From contig UCMS01000005.1 in NCBI GenBank assembly GCA_900473805.1, positions 1 through 64,000 of the forward strand: a DNA stretch of 64,000 bases, written 5' to 3'. Positions 42,356 to 51,192 of this stretch are shown here, in pieces (position 1 is the first letter of the stretch; every line of letters begins with the position of its first letter). This stretch comes from Hyphomicrobiales bacterium. Its GTDB lineage: Bacteria > Pseudomonadota > Alphaproteobacteria > Rhizobiales > Rhizobiaceae. The notes beneath the pieces were generated by a model. That model saw nothing but the letters and a program-made list of their open reading frames with translations, searched no databases and had not been told where the DNA came from. The position numbers were made by a program, and so were the translations under genes.

Positions 42356-42763
42356 CTAGGCTGCCGACCGCATGATGGCGGCGCTGCCCGTCGGGCCTTC
42401 GCTTGGCTTCAACGCGGCCCCCTCGACGGCGACGAGGTTTTCCTGGCCCCAACGCCCGATGGCATTGATGACGGGCTCCAAACTGCGGCCAAGCGGGGTC
42501 AGCGAATAGTCGACACGCGGGGGCACGACGGGATAAACCGTGCGAGCAACGAGGCCGGCGACTTCCATGTCGCGTAACTGCTTTGACAACATGCGGTGGG
42601 TGATCGACGGAAGGCGCTTTGCCAGTTCGTTGAAACGGAGGATCTCGTCTTTCAGAAGATGGTGGAGGATGACACCTTTCCACTTGCCGTCGAGAAGCTG
42701 GAGCGTCGCCTCGATCTGGCAACCGCCGAGATCCGAAAGTTCCAAATTGGTTTCGCGGCCCAT
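42356..42763 (-). CDS. HxlR family transcriptional regulator, copy 2
   Basis: The 135-residue regulator is a paralogue of copy 1, sharing LDGKWKGVILHHLL, LRFNELAKRLPSITHRMLSKQL and YPVVPPRVDYSLTPLGRSL. The sensor-position Cys is in GGCQIEATLQLLDG. AAGGA precedes the ATG at 42763. It is convergent with the quinone oxidoreductase, so the enzyme gene lies between two regulators of the same family. No own target is evident upstream. Confidence 0.9.
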   Translation of the reverse strand: MGRETNLELSDLGGCQIEATLQLLDGKWKGVILHHLLKDEILRFNELAKRLPSITHRMLSKQLRDMEVAGLVARTVYPVVPPRVDYSLTPLGRSLEPVINAIGRWGQENLVAVEGAALKPSEGPTGSAAIMRSAA

Positions 42764-43010
42764 ACAAAATTCCTTCTCACATCTTCGACGCAACCGGCAC
42801 CCGGCGCGTCTGGTTCCCACATAGCTCCCGGCGGGCGGAACGGAAAGTCGTGGCCCGATCGGATTTTGGTCGACACAGCGTCAACAGGTTGTTTGACGCG
42901 CGAGCGCGCCGGAAAGTTTCACTGCGGGGAAATGGTGGCCAGTTGAGGAGTGAACAAGACCTATGGCGTCATTGTGAGAAGGCCGTGTGCCAGCCGGCCA
43001 ATGTGCAATG

Positions 43011-43040
43011 AAAAAGGCCGCCGAGAGGGTCTCGGCGGCC
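43011..43040 (-). terminator. intrinsic terminator behind the L,D-transpeptidase
   Basis: GGCCGCCGAG (43016-43025) pairs with CTCGGCGGCC (43031-43040) around AGGGT. On the minus strand TTTTT follows. Confidence 0.88.
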
Positions 43041-43066
43041 CTTGTCCATATCGATGTCACGGGCTG

Positions 43067-43681
43067 TCAGGCCTGCATCACCACGACTTTGGTGCCGACC
43101 TTCACGCGTTCGTAAAGATCGATCACGTCGTGGTTCATCATGCGCACGCAGCCAGACGACATGGCCTGACCGATCGACCAGGGCTGGTTGGTGCCATGCA
43201 GGCGGAACATGGTGTCGTTGCCATCCCGGTAGAGATACATGGCACGCGCGCCCAGCGGATTGTTGGGGCCGCCAGGCAGACCGCCGGCATATTTCAGGTT
43301 CTTTTCCGGATCGCGGCGGATCATGTTCGGCGTCGGCGTCCAGGTTGGCCATTCGGCTTTGCGACCGACATAGGCATTGCCGGCCAGCGCATAGCCATTG
43401 CGACCGACACCGATGCCGTAACGCATCGCGCGTCCGTTGCCGAGAATGTAATACAGGCGCCGGGCCGGCGTATCGACGACGACGGTGCCGGCGGGATGCC
43501 CGGTTTCATAGGCCACTTCCTGGCGACGCAGCTCCGGCTTGATCTTCTCCAGCGGAACCTTCTTCAGCGGATGCGGCTCATCGGGCAGATCGCCATACAT
43601 GGCCTGCTGATTGGGCATGGACTGGCAGCCGGCCAGGAAGAGCGGCAGGCCGAACAGGAGACCGCGGCGGGAAATGGTCAT
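43067..43681 (-). CDS. L,D-transpeptidase lipoprotein (YkuD domain)
   Basis: The 204-residue precursor has a lipobox L16-A-G-C19 (GLPLFLAGCQ), so it is probably lipid-anchored in the periplasm. The YkuD domain runs from about residue 62 with ARRLYYILGNGRAMRYGIGVG, then the active site HGTNQPWSIGQAMSSGCVRMMN, where the Cys is the nucleophile. The enzyme makes 3-3 cross-links or attaches proteins to peptidoglycan, which suits rhizobial polar growth. Start ATG 43681. It is transcribed alone and has its own terminator. Confidence 0.93.
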   Translation of the reverse strand: MTISRRGLLFGLPLFLAGCQSMPNQQAMYGDLPDEPHPLKKVPLEKIKPELRRQEVAYETGHPAGTVVVDTPARRLYYILGNGRAMRYGIGVGRNGYALAGNAYVGRKAEWPTWTPTPNMIRRDPEKNLKYAGGLPGGPNNPLGARAMYLYRDGNDTMFRLHGTNQPWSIGQAMSSGCVRMMNHDVIDLYERVKVGTKVVVMQA

Positions 43682-43823
43682 GATTCAGGCGTCCTTGGGA
43701 TACGATTCGATGCCGAGGAGCCTAGGAATTTATGGTTAATCAGCGGTTAAAACCGAACATGGCGGTTAAGAGAGATGGCGAAGATGAGGCACGCCTCCCC
43801 TCGGGCTCCCTGCCCCTCCAGGT

Positions 43824-44954
43824 TCAAGGGGGAGTATCTGCCTCAATCCGCCCCTCTGCGAAAAGCATGACGATCATCAAAACCACGGCGGCGGCAAGCA
43901 TGGGGATGCCATGAAGCGGTGCGACCACGGCCACGGTCAGAGCGACAACTGCCCCCATCAGACGCGCTCCGAGTGGACGAAGGCCCAGCTGCGCACGAAA
44001 GGCCGTATCGAAGGCAAGATAGAGCGCGAGCCCGTAAAGCAGCAGGGCATCATTGCCATGGGCGGCATGCGCCTGGCCCGCAGCACCTGGATCAATCTGG
44101 GCGGCGATCAGGGCCTTCAATCCTGCAGCCACAAGGATCAAACCGGCGATCATGAAAAGATGCGCGCCATTGTAGCCGAAGAGGGCGATGCGCGTACGGC
44201 GGCGGTTGTCGGCAGCGGCCATCCTGTGCTCGGCCCGCTGGTCGTCGCGGTCGAAATAACTCCACCAGAGAGTGCCGATCAAAGCGACGGCGAGAAAGAG
44301 GCTCGCGAAGTCTCCGGGGCTGTGCGGCAGGACGGCAAATCCACTGCCTGTGGCGATGACAATCTCGCCCAGCACGATGATCAGCAGCAAACCGTGCCTT
44401 TCGACAAAGTGCCCGACATCGAGCGCGAAGCCTTCACCGGTATTCAAGACGCTGACCAGAACGTAGAGAAGCGCCGGCGATAGCAGCAGGATCCAGCTCC
44501 AGCTGCCTTCAATCAGGGAGGAGCCGATGACCAGAGCAGCGGCCGCGAGGTTGAACGGCACAATGCGCAGCATGGCGCGCGCAGCCGACGGGCCGCCCTG
44601 CCAGACGAAGGCGGCAAAATGCAACAGCACGATTGCCAGATAGGCGGCACCGAACAGCAGCCTGCCATCCCCTGCACTCTCCGGTATCGCCAGCGCCATC
44701 AGCAGGAAACCGGCCAAGGCGGCCATGAGAACGAGACGCATGCTCTTCGGCGTATGGGCGTGGTTGGTGAGCCAGATATAGCCGCCATACATCCACCAGA
44801 CGAGCATGAGCACGGCCAGGGCATGCAAAAAATCGACTGCGCCGTGGGCGTGTTCGATCAGGTGGGTGATCTGGGTGATCGTGAAGACGAAGACCAAATC
44901 AAAGAACAGTTCGATGGTCTGGGCACGAAACGGCCCCGGCTCTGTATCGGTCAT
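43824..44954 (-). CDS. low-temperature-requirement protein A (LtrA) family
   Basis: The 376-residue membrane protein has ten or more hydrophobic helices and the LtrA opening QTIELFFDLVFVFTITQITHLIEH, plus FVERHGLLLIIVLGEIVIATG in the middle, the family hallmark. Function is uncertain; the founding Listeria gene was linked to growth in the cold. GAGGGG lies eight bases before ATG 44954, three codons inside the longest frame. The 142-base gap to the L,D-transpeptidase carries a C-rich palindromic stretch at about 43796-43842. Confidence 0.88.
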   Translation of the reverse strand: MTDTEPGPFRAQTIELFFDLVFVFTITQITHLIEHAHGAVDFLHALAVLMLVWWMYGGYIWLTNHAHTPKSMRLVLMAALAGFLLMALAIPESAGDGRLLFGAAYLAIVLLHFAAFVWQGGPSAARAMLRIVPFNLAAAALVIGSSLIEGSWSWILLLSPALLYVLVSVLNTGEGFALDVGHFVERHGLLLIIVLGEIVIATGSGFAVLPHSPGDFASLFLAVALIGTLWWSYFDRDDQRAEHRMAAADNRRRTRIALFGYNGAHLFMIAGLILVAAGLKALIAAQIDPGAAGQAHAAHGNDALLLYGLALYLAFDTAFRAQLGLRPLGARLMGAVVALTVAVVAPLHGIPMLAAAVVLMIVMLFAEGRIEADTPP

Positions 44955-45046
44955 GGCTGCCACCCCTCATAGCCCTTTGACGGCGGCAGCAGACACCGGT
45001 TGTCCGTATCCTGTCCAGTGCGAGATTTGACAGAAATCGAGAACAA

Positions 45047-45074
45047 AAAAGGGCAGCCGCGAGACTGCCCTTTT
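45047..45074 (-). terminator. intrinsic terminator behind the ETF-QO gene
   Basis: AAAAGGGCAG (45047-45056) pairs with CTGCCCTTTT (45065-45074). On the minus strand the stem ends in TTTTTT, so it ends the ETF-QO transcript before the LtrA gene. Confidence 0.85.
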
Positions 45075-45111
45075 GAACTGTCGATCTTGTTTCCAGCCCG
45101 ATGCCGAACAT

Positions 45112-46776
45112 TTACATGTTCGGATAGACCGGCCCCTCGCCGCCTTGTGGCGGGACCCAGGTGATGTTCTGGTTCGGATCCTTGATGTCGCAGGTCTTGC
45201 AGTGGACGCAGTTCTGGGCGTTGATGACGAAGGTTTCCTCGCCGTCCTTTTCCACCCATTCATAGACGCCGGCCGGACAGTAGCGGGTCGACGGGCCGGC
45301 ATAGACGCCGAGTTCGGAGCGTTTCTGCAGGTCCATGTCCTTGACCTTGAGGTGGACCGGCTGGTCTTCTTCGTGGTTGGTGTTGGAGAGAAACACCGAG
45401 GACAGGCGGTCGAAGGTCAGGACGCCATCCGGCTTCGGATAGGCGATCGGCTTGTGTTGCGCTGCCGGCTCGAGCGACTGGGCATCGGTCTTGCCATGCT
45501 TCAGCGTGCCGAAGAAGGAGAAGCCGAAGAGCTGGTTGGTCCACATATCGAGACCGCCGAGGCCGACGCCGAGCGCCGTGCCAAGCTTCGACCACAGCGG
45601 CTTGACGTTGCGCACCCGCTTGAGGTCCTTGCCGATGTCGGTGGAGCGCCATTCGTTCTCGATCTCGATCGGCTCGTCATTGGCGCGACCGGCTGCGATG
45701 GCATCGGCGATCTTTTCAGCCGCCAGCATGCCTGAAAGCACGGCGTTGTGAGAGCCCTTGATGCGGGGAACGTTGACCAGACCGGCGGAACAGCCGATAA
45801 GCGCACCGCCCGGGAAGGAGAGCTTCGGCACCGACTGGTAGCCGCCTTCGGTGATGGCGCGGGCGCCATAGGAGAGACGCTTGCCGCCCTCGAAGGTGTC
45901 GCGGATCGCCGGATGGGTCTTGAAGCGCTGGAATTCCTCGAAGGGGTAGAGATAGGGATTCTTGTAGTTCAGGTGCACGACGAAGCCGACGGCGACCATG
46001 TTGTCTTCGAGATGGTAGAGGAAGGAGCCGCCACCGGTCTTCATGCCGAGCGGCCAGCCGAAGGAGTGCTGCACGAGGCCCGGCTTGTGGTGCTCGGGCT
46101 TGACCTGCCAGAGCTCTTTGAGGCCGATGCCGTATTTCTGCACATCGCTTTCGCGCGACAGGTCGAACTTGGCGATCAACTGCTTGGCGAGCGAGCCACG
46201 CACGCCTTCCGAGATCAGCACATATTTGCCGAGCAGTTCCATGCCGCGGGTGTAGTTCGGGCCTGGCTCGCCGTTCTTCTCGATGCCCATGTCGCCGGTG
46301 GCAACACCGATGACCGCGCCCTCGTCATTGTAGAGCACTTCGGTTGCCGCAAAGCCCGGATAGATCTCGACGCCGAGCGCTTCGGCATGGGCGCCGAGCC
46401 AGCGACAGACATTGCCGAGCGAGACGATGTAGTTGCCGTGATTGTTCATCAGCGGCGGCATCAGGGCATTCGGAAGACGAACCGAACCGGCAGGACCGAG
46501 GAAAAGGAACTGGTCGTCGGTGACGGGCGTCTTGAACGGATGGTCAGCCTCTTCGCGCCAGCCCGGGATTAGCCGGTCGATGCCGATGGGATCGACCACG
46601 GCACCGGAGAGGATATGCGCGCCGACTTCGGCACCCTTTTCGAGCACGACGACGGTGAGGTCCGGATTGACCTGTTTCAGCCGGATCGCAGCCGACAGAC
46701 CGGCGGGGCCTGCGCCCACGATCACGACGTCGAATTCCATGCTTTCGCGTTCAGGCAGTTCCATCTCGGTGCTCAT
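45112..46776 (-). CDS. electron-transfer-flavoprotein:ubiquinone oxidoreductase
   Basis: ETF-QO moves electrons from acyl-CoA and other dehydrogenases, via ETF, to ubiquinone at the inner membrane. The 554-residue length is standard. FAD binding is at VVIVGAGPAGLSAAIRL, the middle has the GGGSFLYHLEDN and SYGARAITEGGYQSVPKLSFPGG segments, and the C-terminal 4Fe-4S ferredoxin part has YCPAGVYEW, then INAQNCVHCKTCDIKDP. The etfAB genes are not in the window. A palindrome at 46902-46917 lies 126 bases upstream of the ATG. Confidence 0.96.
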   Translation of the reverse strand: MSTEMELPERESMEFDVVIVGAGPAGLSAAIRLKQVNPDLTVVVLEKGAEVGAHILSGAVVDPIGIDRLIPGWREEADHPFKTPVTDDQFLFLGPAGSVRLPNALMPPLMNNHGNYIVSLGNVCRWLGAHAEALGVEIYPGFAATEVLYNDEGAVIGVATGDMGIEKNGEPGPNYTRGMELLGKYVLISEGVRGSLAKQLIAKFDLSRESDVQKYGIGLKELWQVKPEHHKPGLVQHSFGWPLGMKTGGGSFLYHLEDNMVAVGFVVHLNYKNPYLYPFEEFQRFKTHPAIRDTFEGGKRLSYGARAITEGGYQSVPKLSFPGGALIGCSAGLVNVPRIKGSHNAVLSGMLAAEKIADAIAAGRANDEPIEIENEWRSTDIGKDLKRVRNVKPLWSKLGTALGVGLGGLDMWTNQLFGFSFFGTLKHGKTDAQSLEPAAQHKPIAYPKPDGVLTFDRLSSVFLSNTNHEEDQPVHLKVKDMDLQKRSELGVYAGPSTRYCPAGVYEWVEKDGEETFVINAQNCVHCKTCDIKDPNQNITWVPPQGGEGPVYPNM

Positions 46777-46901
46777 TCGTCATTCCTCGCCAGGCGGTGC
46801 GTTCCGCCATCCTCCTTGACAAAACCCAACCGGATTGTCGAGCCGAAGCGCGACGCGCCAAGGCGCAAATTCCGGCAAGGCGGTGTGAGGACCGAGAATA
46901 T

Positions 46902-46917
46902 CTTACGTGAACGTAAG
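46902..46917. promoter_or_regulatory. palindromic operator CTTACG-N4-CGTAAG upstream of ETF-QO
   Basis: A perfect 6-base inverted repeat with TGAA as spacer lies in the 335-base gap (46777-47111) between the divergent ETF-QO and dehydrogenase genes. It resembles sites of MerR-family regulators of branched-chain and fatty acid breakdown such as LiuR, which is fitting for an ETF-QO gene. The remainder of the gap shows no gene. Confidence 0.55.
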
Positions 46918-47111
46918 GGTCAATTCGATCATTTTTGCCGCGCCCGCCTGTCTGTTCAGCGCCTTGCCGTCTGACCAAAGCGTGTCGTCCGAACAAAAGT
47001 TCCCCGCGCCTGTTCCGCCTGCGGCAAATCCCGTCGCTGACCAAAATCTGCCTTTGAACACGTCTGCTCTTTGTCGCAGTCTCTGCCGAAACGCCAGCAG
47101 GGGAACACGAC

Positions 47112-48023
47112 ATGGCACTGACATATGGTTTCATCGGGCTCGGCCATCTCGGCCGCCATCTCGCCGGCAGTCTGGTCAGGGCGGGCTTCACCGTCGTCGT
47201 CAACGACCTCGATCCGGGCAATGCGGAAGACCTCATTGCCGCCGGCGCCACATTCGCCGCTGATCCGCAAGCCGTGGCCGAAGCCGTCGATGCCGTGATC
47301 ACCTGCCTGCCCTCGCCCAAGGTCAGCGAACGGGTGCTGACCGGCGAGCGCGGCATCCTCAAGGGGCTAAAGCCCGGTTCCACCTGGATCGAGATGAGTA
47401 CGCTCGACGAACAGGAAGTCCTGCGCCTCGGCAAGATCGCCGCAGAGGCTGGGATCCGCATGCTGGAATCGCCCGTCACCGGCGGCGTGCATCTGGCGGC
47501 CTCTGGTGAAATCACCGTCATCATCGGCGGCGACGAAGATCTCTACGACCTGCATCTTCCGGCCTTCCAGGCCATGGGCAAACGGATTTTTCGCGCCGGG
47601 CCGCTCGGAAAAGCTGCGGTGATCAAGGTGATCACCAACATGCTCGCCTTCATCCACCTGATCGCCACCGGCGAAGCCTTGATGCTGGCGAAGAAGGGCG
47701 GCATCGATCTCACGGACGCCTTCAACATCATCAAGGCCTCCTCTGGCAACAGTTTCGTCCACGAGACCGAGGGCCAGGTGATCCTCAACGGCAGCTACAA
47801 CATCAACTTCACCATGGATCTCGCGGTGAAGGATCTCGGCTTCGCACTCGGCTTCGGCCGCGAGTTCGGCGTGCCGCTCGACTTGGCCTCGCATGCGATG
47901 CAGACCTTCATCCGCGCCCGCTCCGCCTATGGCGGTGACGCCTGGTCGTCGCAGGTCGTGAAGCTTCTGGAAGATGCCACCGGCACAGATCTCAGGGCGC
48001 CGGGCTTTCCGGCGGAGCTGTGA
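47112..48023 (+). CDS. 3-hydroxyisobutyrate-dehydrogenase-family oxidoreductase
   Basis: The 303-residue protein is a beta-hydroxyacid dehydrogenase. The cofactor loop is GFIGLGHLGRHLAGSLVRAG, the substrate motif is ESPVTGGVHLAASGEITVIIGG, and the catalytic Lys and Asn are in VIKVITNMLAF. Possible substrates include 3-hydroxyisobutyrate, tartronate semialdehyde and other 3-hydroxyacids; sequence alone does not decide. The ATG has AGGGGA upstream. It is the first of three co-directed oxidoreductase genes, opposite ETF-QO, which suits a branched-chain catabolism role. Confidence 0.87.
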   Translation: MALTYGFIGLGHLGRHLAGSLVRAGFTVVVNDLDPGNAEDLIAAGATFAADPQAVAEAVDAVITCLPSPKVSERVLTGERGILKGLKPGSTWIEMSTLDEQEVLRLGKIAAEAGIRMLESPVTGGVHLAASGEITVIIGGDEDLYDLHLPAFQAMGKRIFRAGPLGKAAVIKVITNMLAFIHLIATGEALMLAKKGGIDLTDAFNIIKASSGNSFVHETEGQVILNGSYNINFTMDLAVKDLGFALGFGREFGVPLDLASHAMQTFIRARSAYGGDAWSSQVVKLLEDATGTDLRAPGFPAEL

Positions 48024-48113
48024 GAGGGGCCGACAGGTCGGGAAAGGCCGAGGGGTGACTTGCGGCGACAAAGCTTTGCGGCGAAGAAGGCGCAAACAGA
48101 TCAGGCTTGCCCC

Positions 48114-49517
48114 ATGTCTTCGCATCCGACTTTTTCGCCCCACGACCTTGCCCGCTCACTCGACGGCCTGCATCCGGATCTCCGGATCCTTGGCCCCGAC
48201 GCCCTTGCGGGGCGACATCCCGGTGAAGACCTGGGCAATCTGAACGCCGGCGTGATGGCGCAGCCTGCCTCGACGGCAGCAGCGGCCGCATTGATTTCCT
48301 GGTGCCGAGCCAACCATGTCGCCATCGTCCCGCAGGGTGGCTTGAGTGGTCTTGTCGGCGGGGGCGTCAGCCATGCGGGAGAGGTCATCCTGTCCAGTGC
48401 GCGGCTCAACCGCGTCGTGGCCATCCATGCCGAGGAGGAGACCGTGGAGGTCGAAGCCGGCGTTACGCTGGAGGCTCTGCAGGCTGCGCTCGCACCGCTT
48501 GGCCTGACCACCGGCATCGATCTTGGTTCGCGTGGCTCGGCGACCATTGGCGGCATGGTCTCCACCAATGCCGGCGGCATTCTCGCCTTCCGCAACGGGG
48601 TGATGCGCCACCAGATCCTCGGGCTGGAAGCCGTGCTGCCTTCAGGCGAGGTGTTTTCGGATATGACCCGCGTGGTGAAGGTTTCTGCTGGCCCTGACAT
48701 CAAGCAGCTGTTCATCGGCGGAGAAGGCGCCTTCGGCTTCGTCACCCGGGTCGTGATGAAGGTCGAGCCGATCCGGCCGCATCGCGCTGTCGCCCTTCTT
48801 GGCGTCGAGAATGCTGCCCGGGCGCTCCAGGTCGCGGCGCGACTGCGCCGGCATCCGGCGCTTCTGCTCGAAGCCGCCGAGATGATGTGGCCGCGCTATG
48901 TGCACGATCATGCGGCTCTAAAAAGCTTCGACCTCACCTGGCTCGAAAATGATGCTGCGGTGCTTCTGATCGAAGTCTCCGGTGAGACGATGGAAGCGGC
49001 CAGGACATTGCTGGAAGAAGAGCTTGCCACCCTCTGGGAAGAGACGGATCTGAAGGGCGGGATCGTTGCCCAGTCCTCCGACCAGGCGCGCCGTTTCTGG
49101 GACCTGCGTGAGGATTCGGGCTTCTATTTTGCGCAATTCCCCAATGCGCCGTCTTTCGACGTCTCGATGCCGCCGTCGGCGCTCGATACCTATGTGACGC
49201 ACCTCACCGAAAACCTTGCCGCCATCGGCAACGGCCTCGACGCCTATGTCTACGGCCATATCGCCGATGGCAATCTGCATATCGCCATCGCAGAGGCCGG
49301 CCCCCTGCCCCCGGCGATGAAGACGCAGGTCGAAAACGCGGTCTATGCGGGTATTCAAAGCTCAGGCGGCAGTTTCTCGGCTGAACACGGCGTCGGCCTC
49401 GACAAACGGTCTGCCTATCTCGCCCATGTCGATCCCGTCAAACAGGCGCTTTCCCGGCAGTTCAAGGCGATGCTTGATCCGGACATGCTCTTCAACCCTG
49501 GCAAGGTGCCGTTCTGA
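48114..49517 (+). CDS. FAD-linked D-2-hydroxyacid dehydrogenase (GlcD/D-LDH type)
   Basis: The 467-residue flavoprotein has the FAD_binding_4 domain (VPQGGLSGLVGGGVSHAGEVI and GIDLGSRGSATIGGMVSTNAGG) and the FAD-oxidase C-terminal domain ending DGNLHIAIA and SFSAEHGVGLDKR. It oxidises a 2-hydroxyacid such as D-lactate, glycolate or D-2-hydroxyglutarate and passes electrons to a carrier, possibly ETF. No good ribosome site precedes ATG 48114; a start at 48060 is possible. It lies 90 bases behind the dehydrogenase. Confidence 0.88.
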   Translation: MSSHPTFSPHDLARSLDGLHPDLRILGPDALAGRHPGEDLGNLNAGVMAQPASTAAAAALISWCRANHVAIVPQGGLSGLVGGGVSHAGEVILSSARLNRVVAIHAEEETVEVEAGVTLEALQAALAPLGLTTGIDLGSRGSATIGGMVSTNAGGILAFRNGVMRHQILGLEAVLPSGEVFSDMTRVVKVSAGPDIKQLFIGGEGAFGFVTRVVMKVEPIRPHRAVALLGVENAARALQVAARLRRHPALLLEAAEMMWPRYVHDHAALKSFDLTWLENDAAVLLIEVSGETMEAARTLLEEELATLWEETDLKGGIVAQSSDQARRFWDLREDSGFYFAQFPNAPSFDVSMPPSALDTYVTHLTENLAAIGNGLDAYVYGHIADGNLHIAIAEAGPLPPAMKTQVENAVYAGIQSSGGSFSAEHGVGLDKRSAYLAHVDPVKQALSRQFKAMLDPDMLFNPGKVPF

Positions 49518-49609
49518 TGACGGCTCATCCACAGATGGTCGGGCTTCCGATCCCGTCGCCCGCCCGATAGACTGCGGTCAAAGACATTACATCAAGGAAG
49601 GATACTCCC

Positions 49610-50395
49610 ATGGATCTCGGCATTTCCGGCAAACGCGCCCTCGTGCTCGCCGCCTCGCGCGGCCTCGGCCTCGGCATCGCCAAGGCACTCGCCGCCGAAG
49701 GCGTGCATGTACTGATCTGCGGCCGAACCGAAGAGCGGCTGAAGGCCAATGTCGAGGCCATGCGCGCAGCCGGCGGCAAGGCGGATTATGTGGTCGCCGA
49801 CCTCGCGGACGCCCATTTCGTCGACCAGATGCTGCGTGCCGTGCACGACAAGCTGGGCGGGATCGACATCCTCGTCAACAATACAGGCGGGCCGACGCCC
49901 GGCACGGTCGAGGACATGGATGCGGACAAGCTCTACACCTTCTTCCAGTCGATGGTCGTGCGCGTCATCACGCTCACCAATGCGCTCGTGCCGCTGATGA
50001 AGACGCAGGGCTTCGGCCGCATCCTCACTGTCGCCTCCTCCGGCGTGTTCGAGCCGATCCCGAACCTTGCTCTCTCCAACACGCTGCGCGGCGCGCTGGT
50101 CGGCTGGAACAAGACCTTGTCCTCCGAAGTCGCCTCCTATGGCGTCACCGCCAACATGCTGCTGCCTGGCCGCATCCACACCGACCGGATCGACGAACTG
50201 GACGGCGCCAACGCCCAACGCTCGGGCAAGTCGCTCGACGAAGTGCGCGCTGCCTCGGTCAAGTCGATCCCGGCACAGCGGCTCGGCACCGTCGAGGAAT
50301 TCGCTGCCGCCGGCGCCTTCCTCTGCTCGGCGCAAGCGAGCTACATCACCGGCACGATGCTCAGGGTCGATGGCGGGGCGGCAAAGTCGAACTGA
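49610..50395 (+). CDS. atypical SDR family protein lacking the Tyr-Lys pair
   Basis: The 261-residue protein has the SDR fold, with LVLAASRGLGLGIAKALAAEG in place of the usual TGxxxGIG, LVNNTGGP in place of NNAG, and the end motif YITGTMLRVDGG. At the catalytic position, where Y-x3-K is expected, it has S-N-T-L-R (NLALSNTLRGALVGW). It therefore belongs to the group of SDR-like proteins without the standard tetrad, which may act as reductases by another route or as binders. The ATG has AAGGA upstream. It follows the FAD enzyme by 92 bases. Confidence 0.88.
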   Translation: MDLGISGKRALVLAASRGLGLGIAKALAAEGVHVLICGRTEERLKANVEAMRAAGGKADYVVADLADAHFVDQMLRAVHDKLGGIDILVNNTGGPTPGTVEDMDADKLYTFFQSMVVRVITLTNALVPLMKTQGFGRILTVASSGVFEPIPNLALSNTLRGALVGWNKTLSSEVASYGVTANMLLPGRIHTDRIDELDGANAQRSGKSLDEVRAASVKSIPAQRLGTVEEFAAAGAFLCSAQASYITGTMLRVDGGAAKSN

Positions 50396-50523
50396 GGTTG
50401 CGGGCGGTAATTTGCCACCCTCCATCCGCATCCGCTAAAATTCGATCGACTGCATGAACGGGCTCTCAATCTCTCGCGGTTAAGGCTGACCGCGAAGACT
50501 GCTGGGAGATGAGAGATCCCGAA

Positions 50524-50757
50524 ATGATCGAAGCCGGACATGATGACCGGACGCTGCTCGACACGTTGTCGCCGCGCCAGGAGGAAGACATTTTCGACCC
50601 CGAGGAAGCCGAGCCGCAACGCGTGGCCGGGCCACTGCTGCGCATTGCGGCACAGGGCCTGATCATCGGCCACATGCTGCCACAACTCGCCGATCGCGAG
50701 GCCGCTGAAAGCCTCGATACACGGCCGGGCCTCACCCGGCATTACTTCGAGGTCTGA
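50524..50757 (+). CDS. small acidic hypothetical protein
   Basis: The frame encodes 77 residues from ATG 50524 (82 from 50509). It is acidic, with DDRTLLDTLSPRQEEDIFDPEEAEP at the front and a hydrophobic stretch LLRIAAQGLIIGHMLPQLA in the middle; the end is RHYFEV. GAGAG lies eight bases before the ATG. I do not recognise a family. Composition is like neighbouring genes, which mildly supports coding. Confidence 0.4.
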   Translation: MIEAGHDDRTLLDTLSPRQEEDIFDPEEAEPQRVAGPLLRIAAQGLIIGHMLPQLADREAAESLDTRPGLTRHYFEV

Positions 50758-50850
50758 GGAACGGCCGGACGACACCGAGCAGGGGTGCAAATGCCGCTGG
50801 CCTACGCCACCCGTTCGACCTAAGCTCAGGCGTCCAACGGAGCACGCCTC

Positions 50851-51051
50851 ATGTCCGCCTTGCGCATCGTCCTCAAAATAGTCGCCGTGCTCGCCATCCT
50901 GATGGGGGTGATCTGGATGGCCCAGGGCACCGGCATTTTCCCCTATCCGGCATCGAGCTTCATGATCAACCAGAGCCCTTGGATCCTCAATGGCGCACTC
51001 CTTGCGCTGGCGGGGCTTGCCGGCCTTTACGTCCTTCGCCGCCGTAGCTGA
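50851..51051 (+). CDS. small conserved-looking two-helix membrane protein
   Basis: The 66-residue protein has two membrane helices (LKIVAVLAILMGVIWMAQG and LNGALLALAGLAGLYVL) joined by a loop TGIFPYPASSFMINQSPW, and a basic end RRRS. The pattern recurs in rhizobial genomes as I recall, without known function. A CGGAGC ribosome site precedes the ATG. It stands alone between the SDR group and the Hsp70-like gene. Confidence 0.65.
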   Translation: MSALRIVLKIVAVLAILMGVIWMAQGTGIFPYPASSFMINQSPWILNGALLALAGLAGLYVLRRRS

Positions 51052-51192
51052 GCTGATCGTCACGCTTTTACGCTTGCCCTGACGCTGACCCTGTGGCATC
51101 TGGCGCCCTCTTCATCGACGCCGGCGTGACCGGCGCAGGACCGGGCCTGCCCGGCCTTCACTGACATCTGCACAAGACAGGGAGCAACGGCC

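Noticed and set aside
49345-50457. 370-codon plus-strand frame over the SDR gene
   Set aside because: It is Arg-rich and without motifs, whereas the frame from 49610 encodes a full SDR fold.
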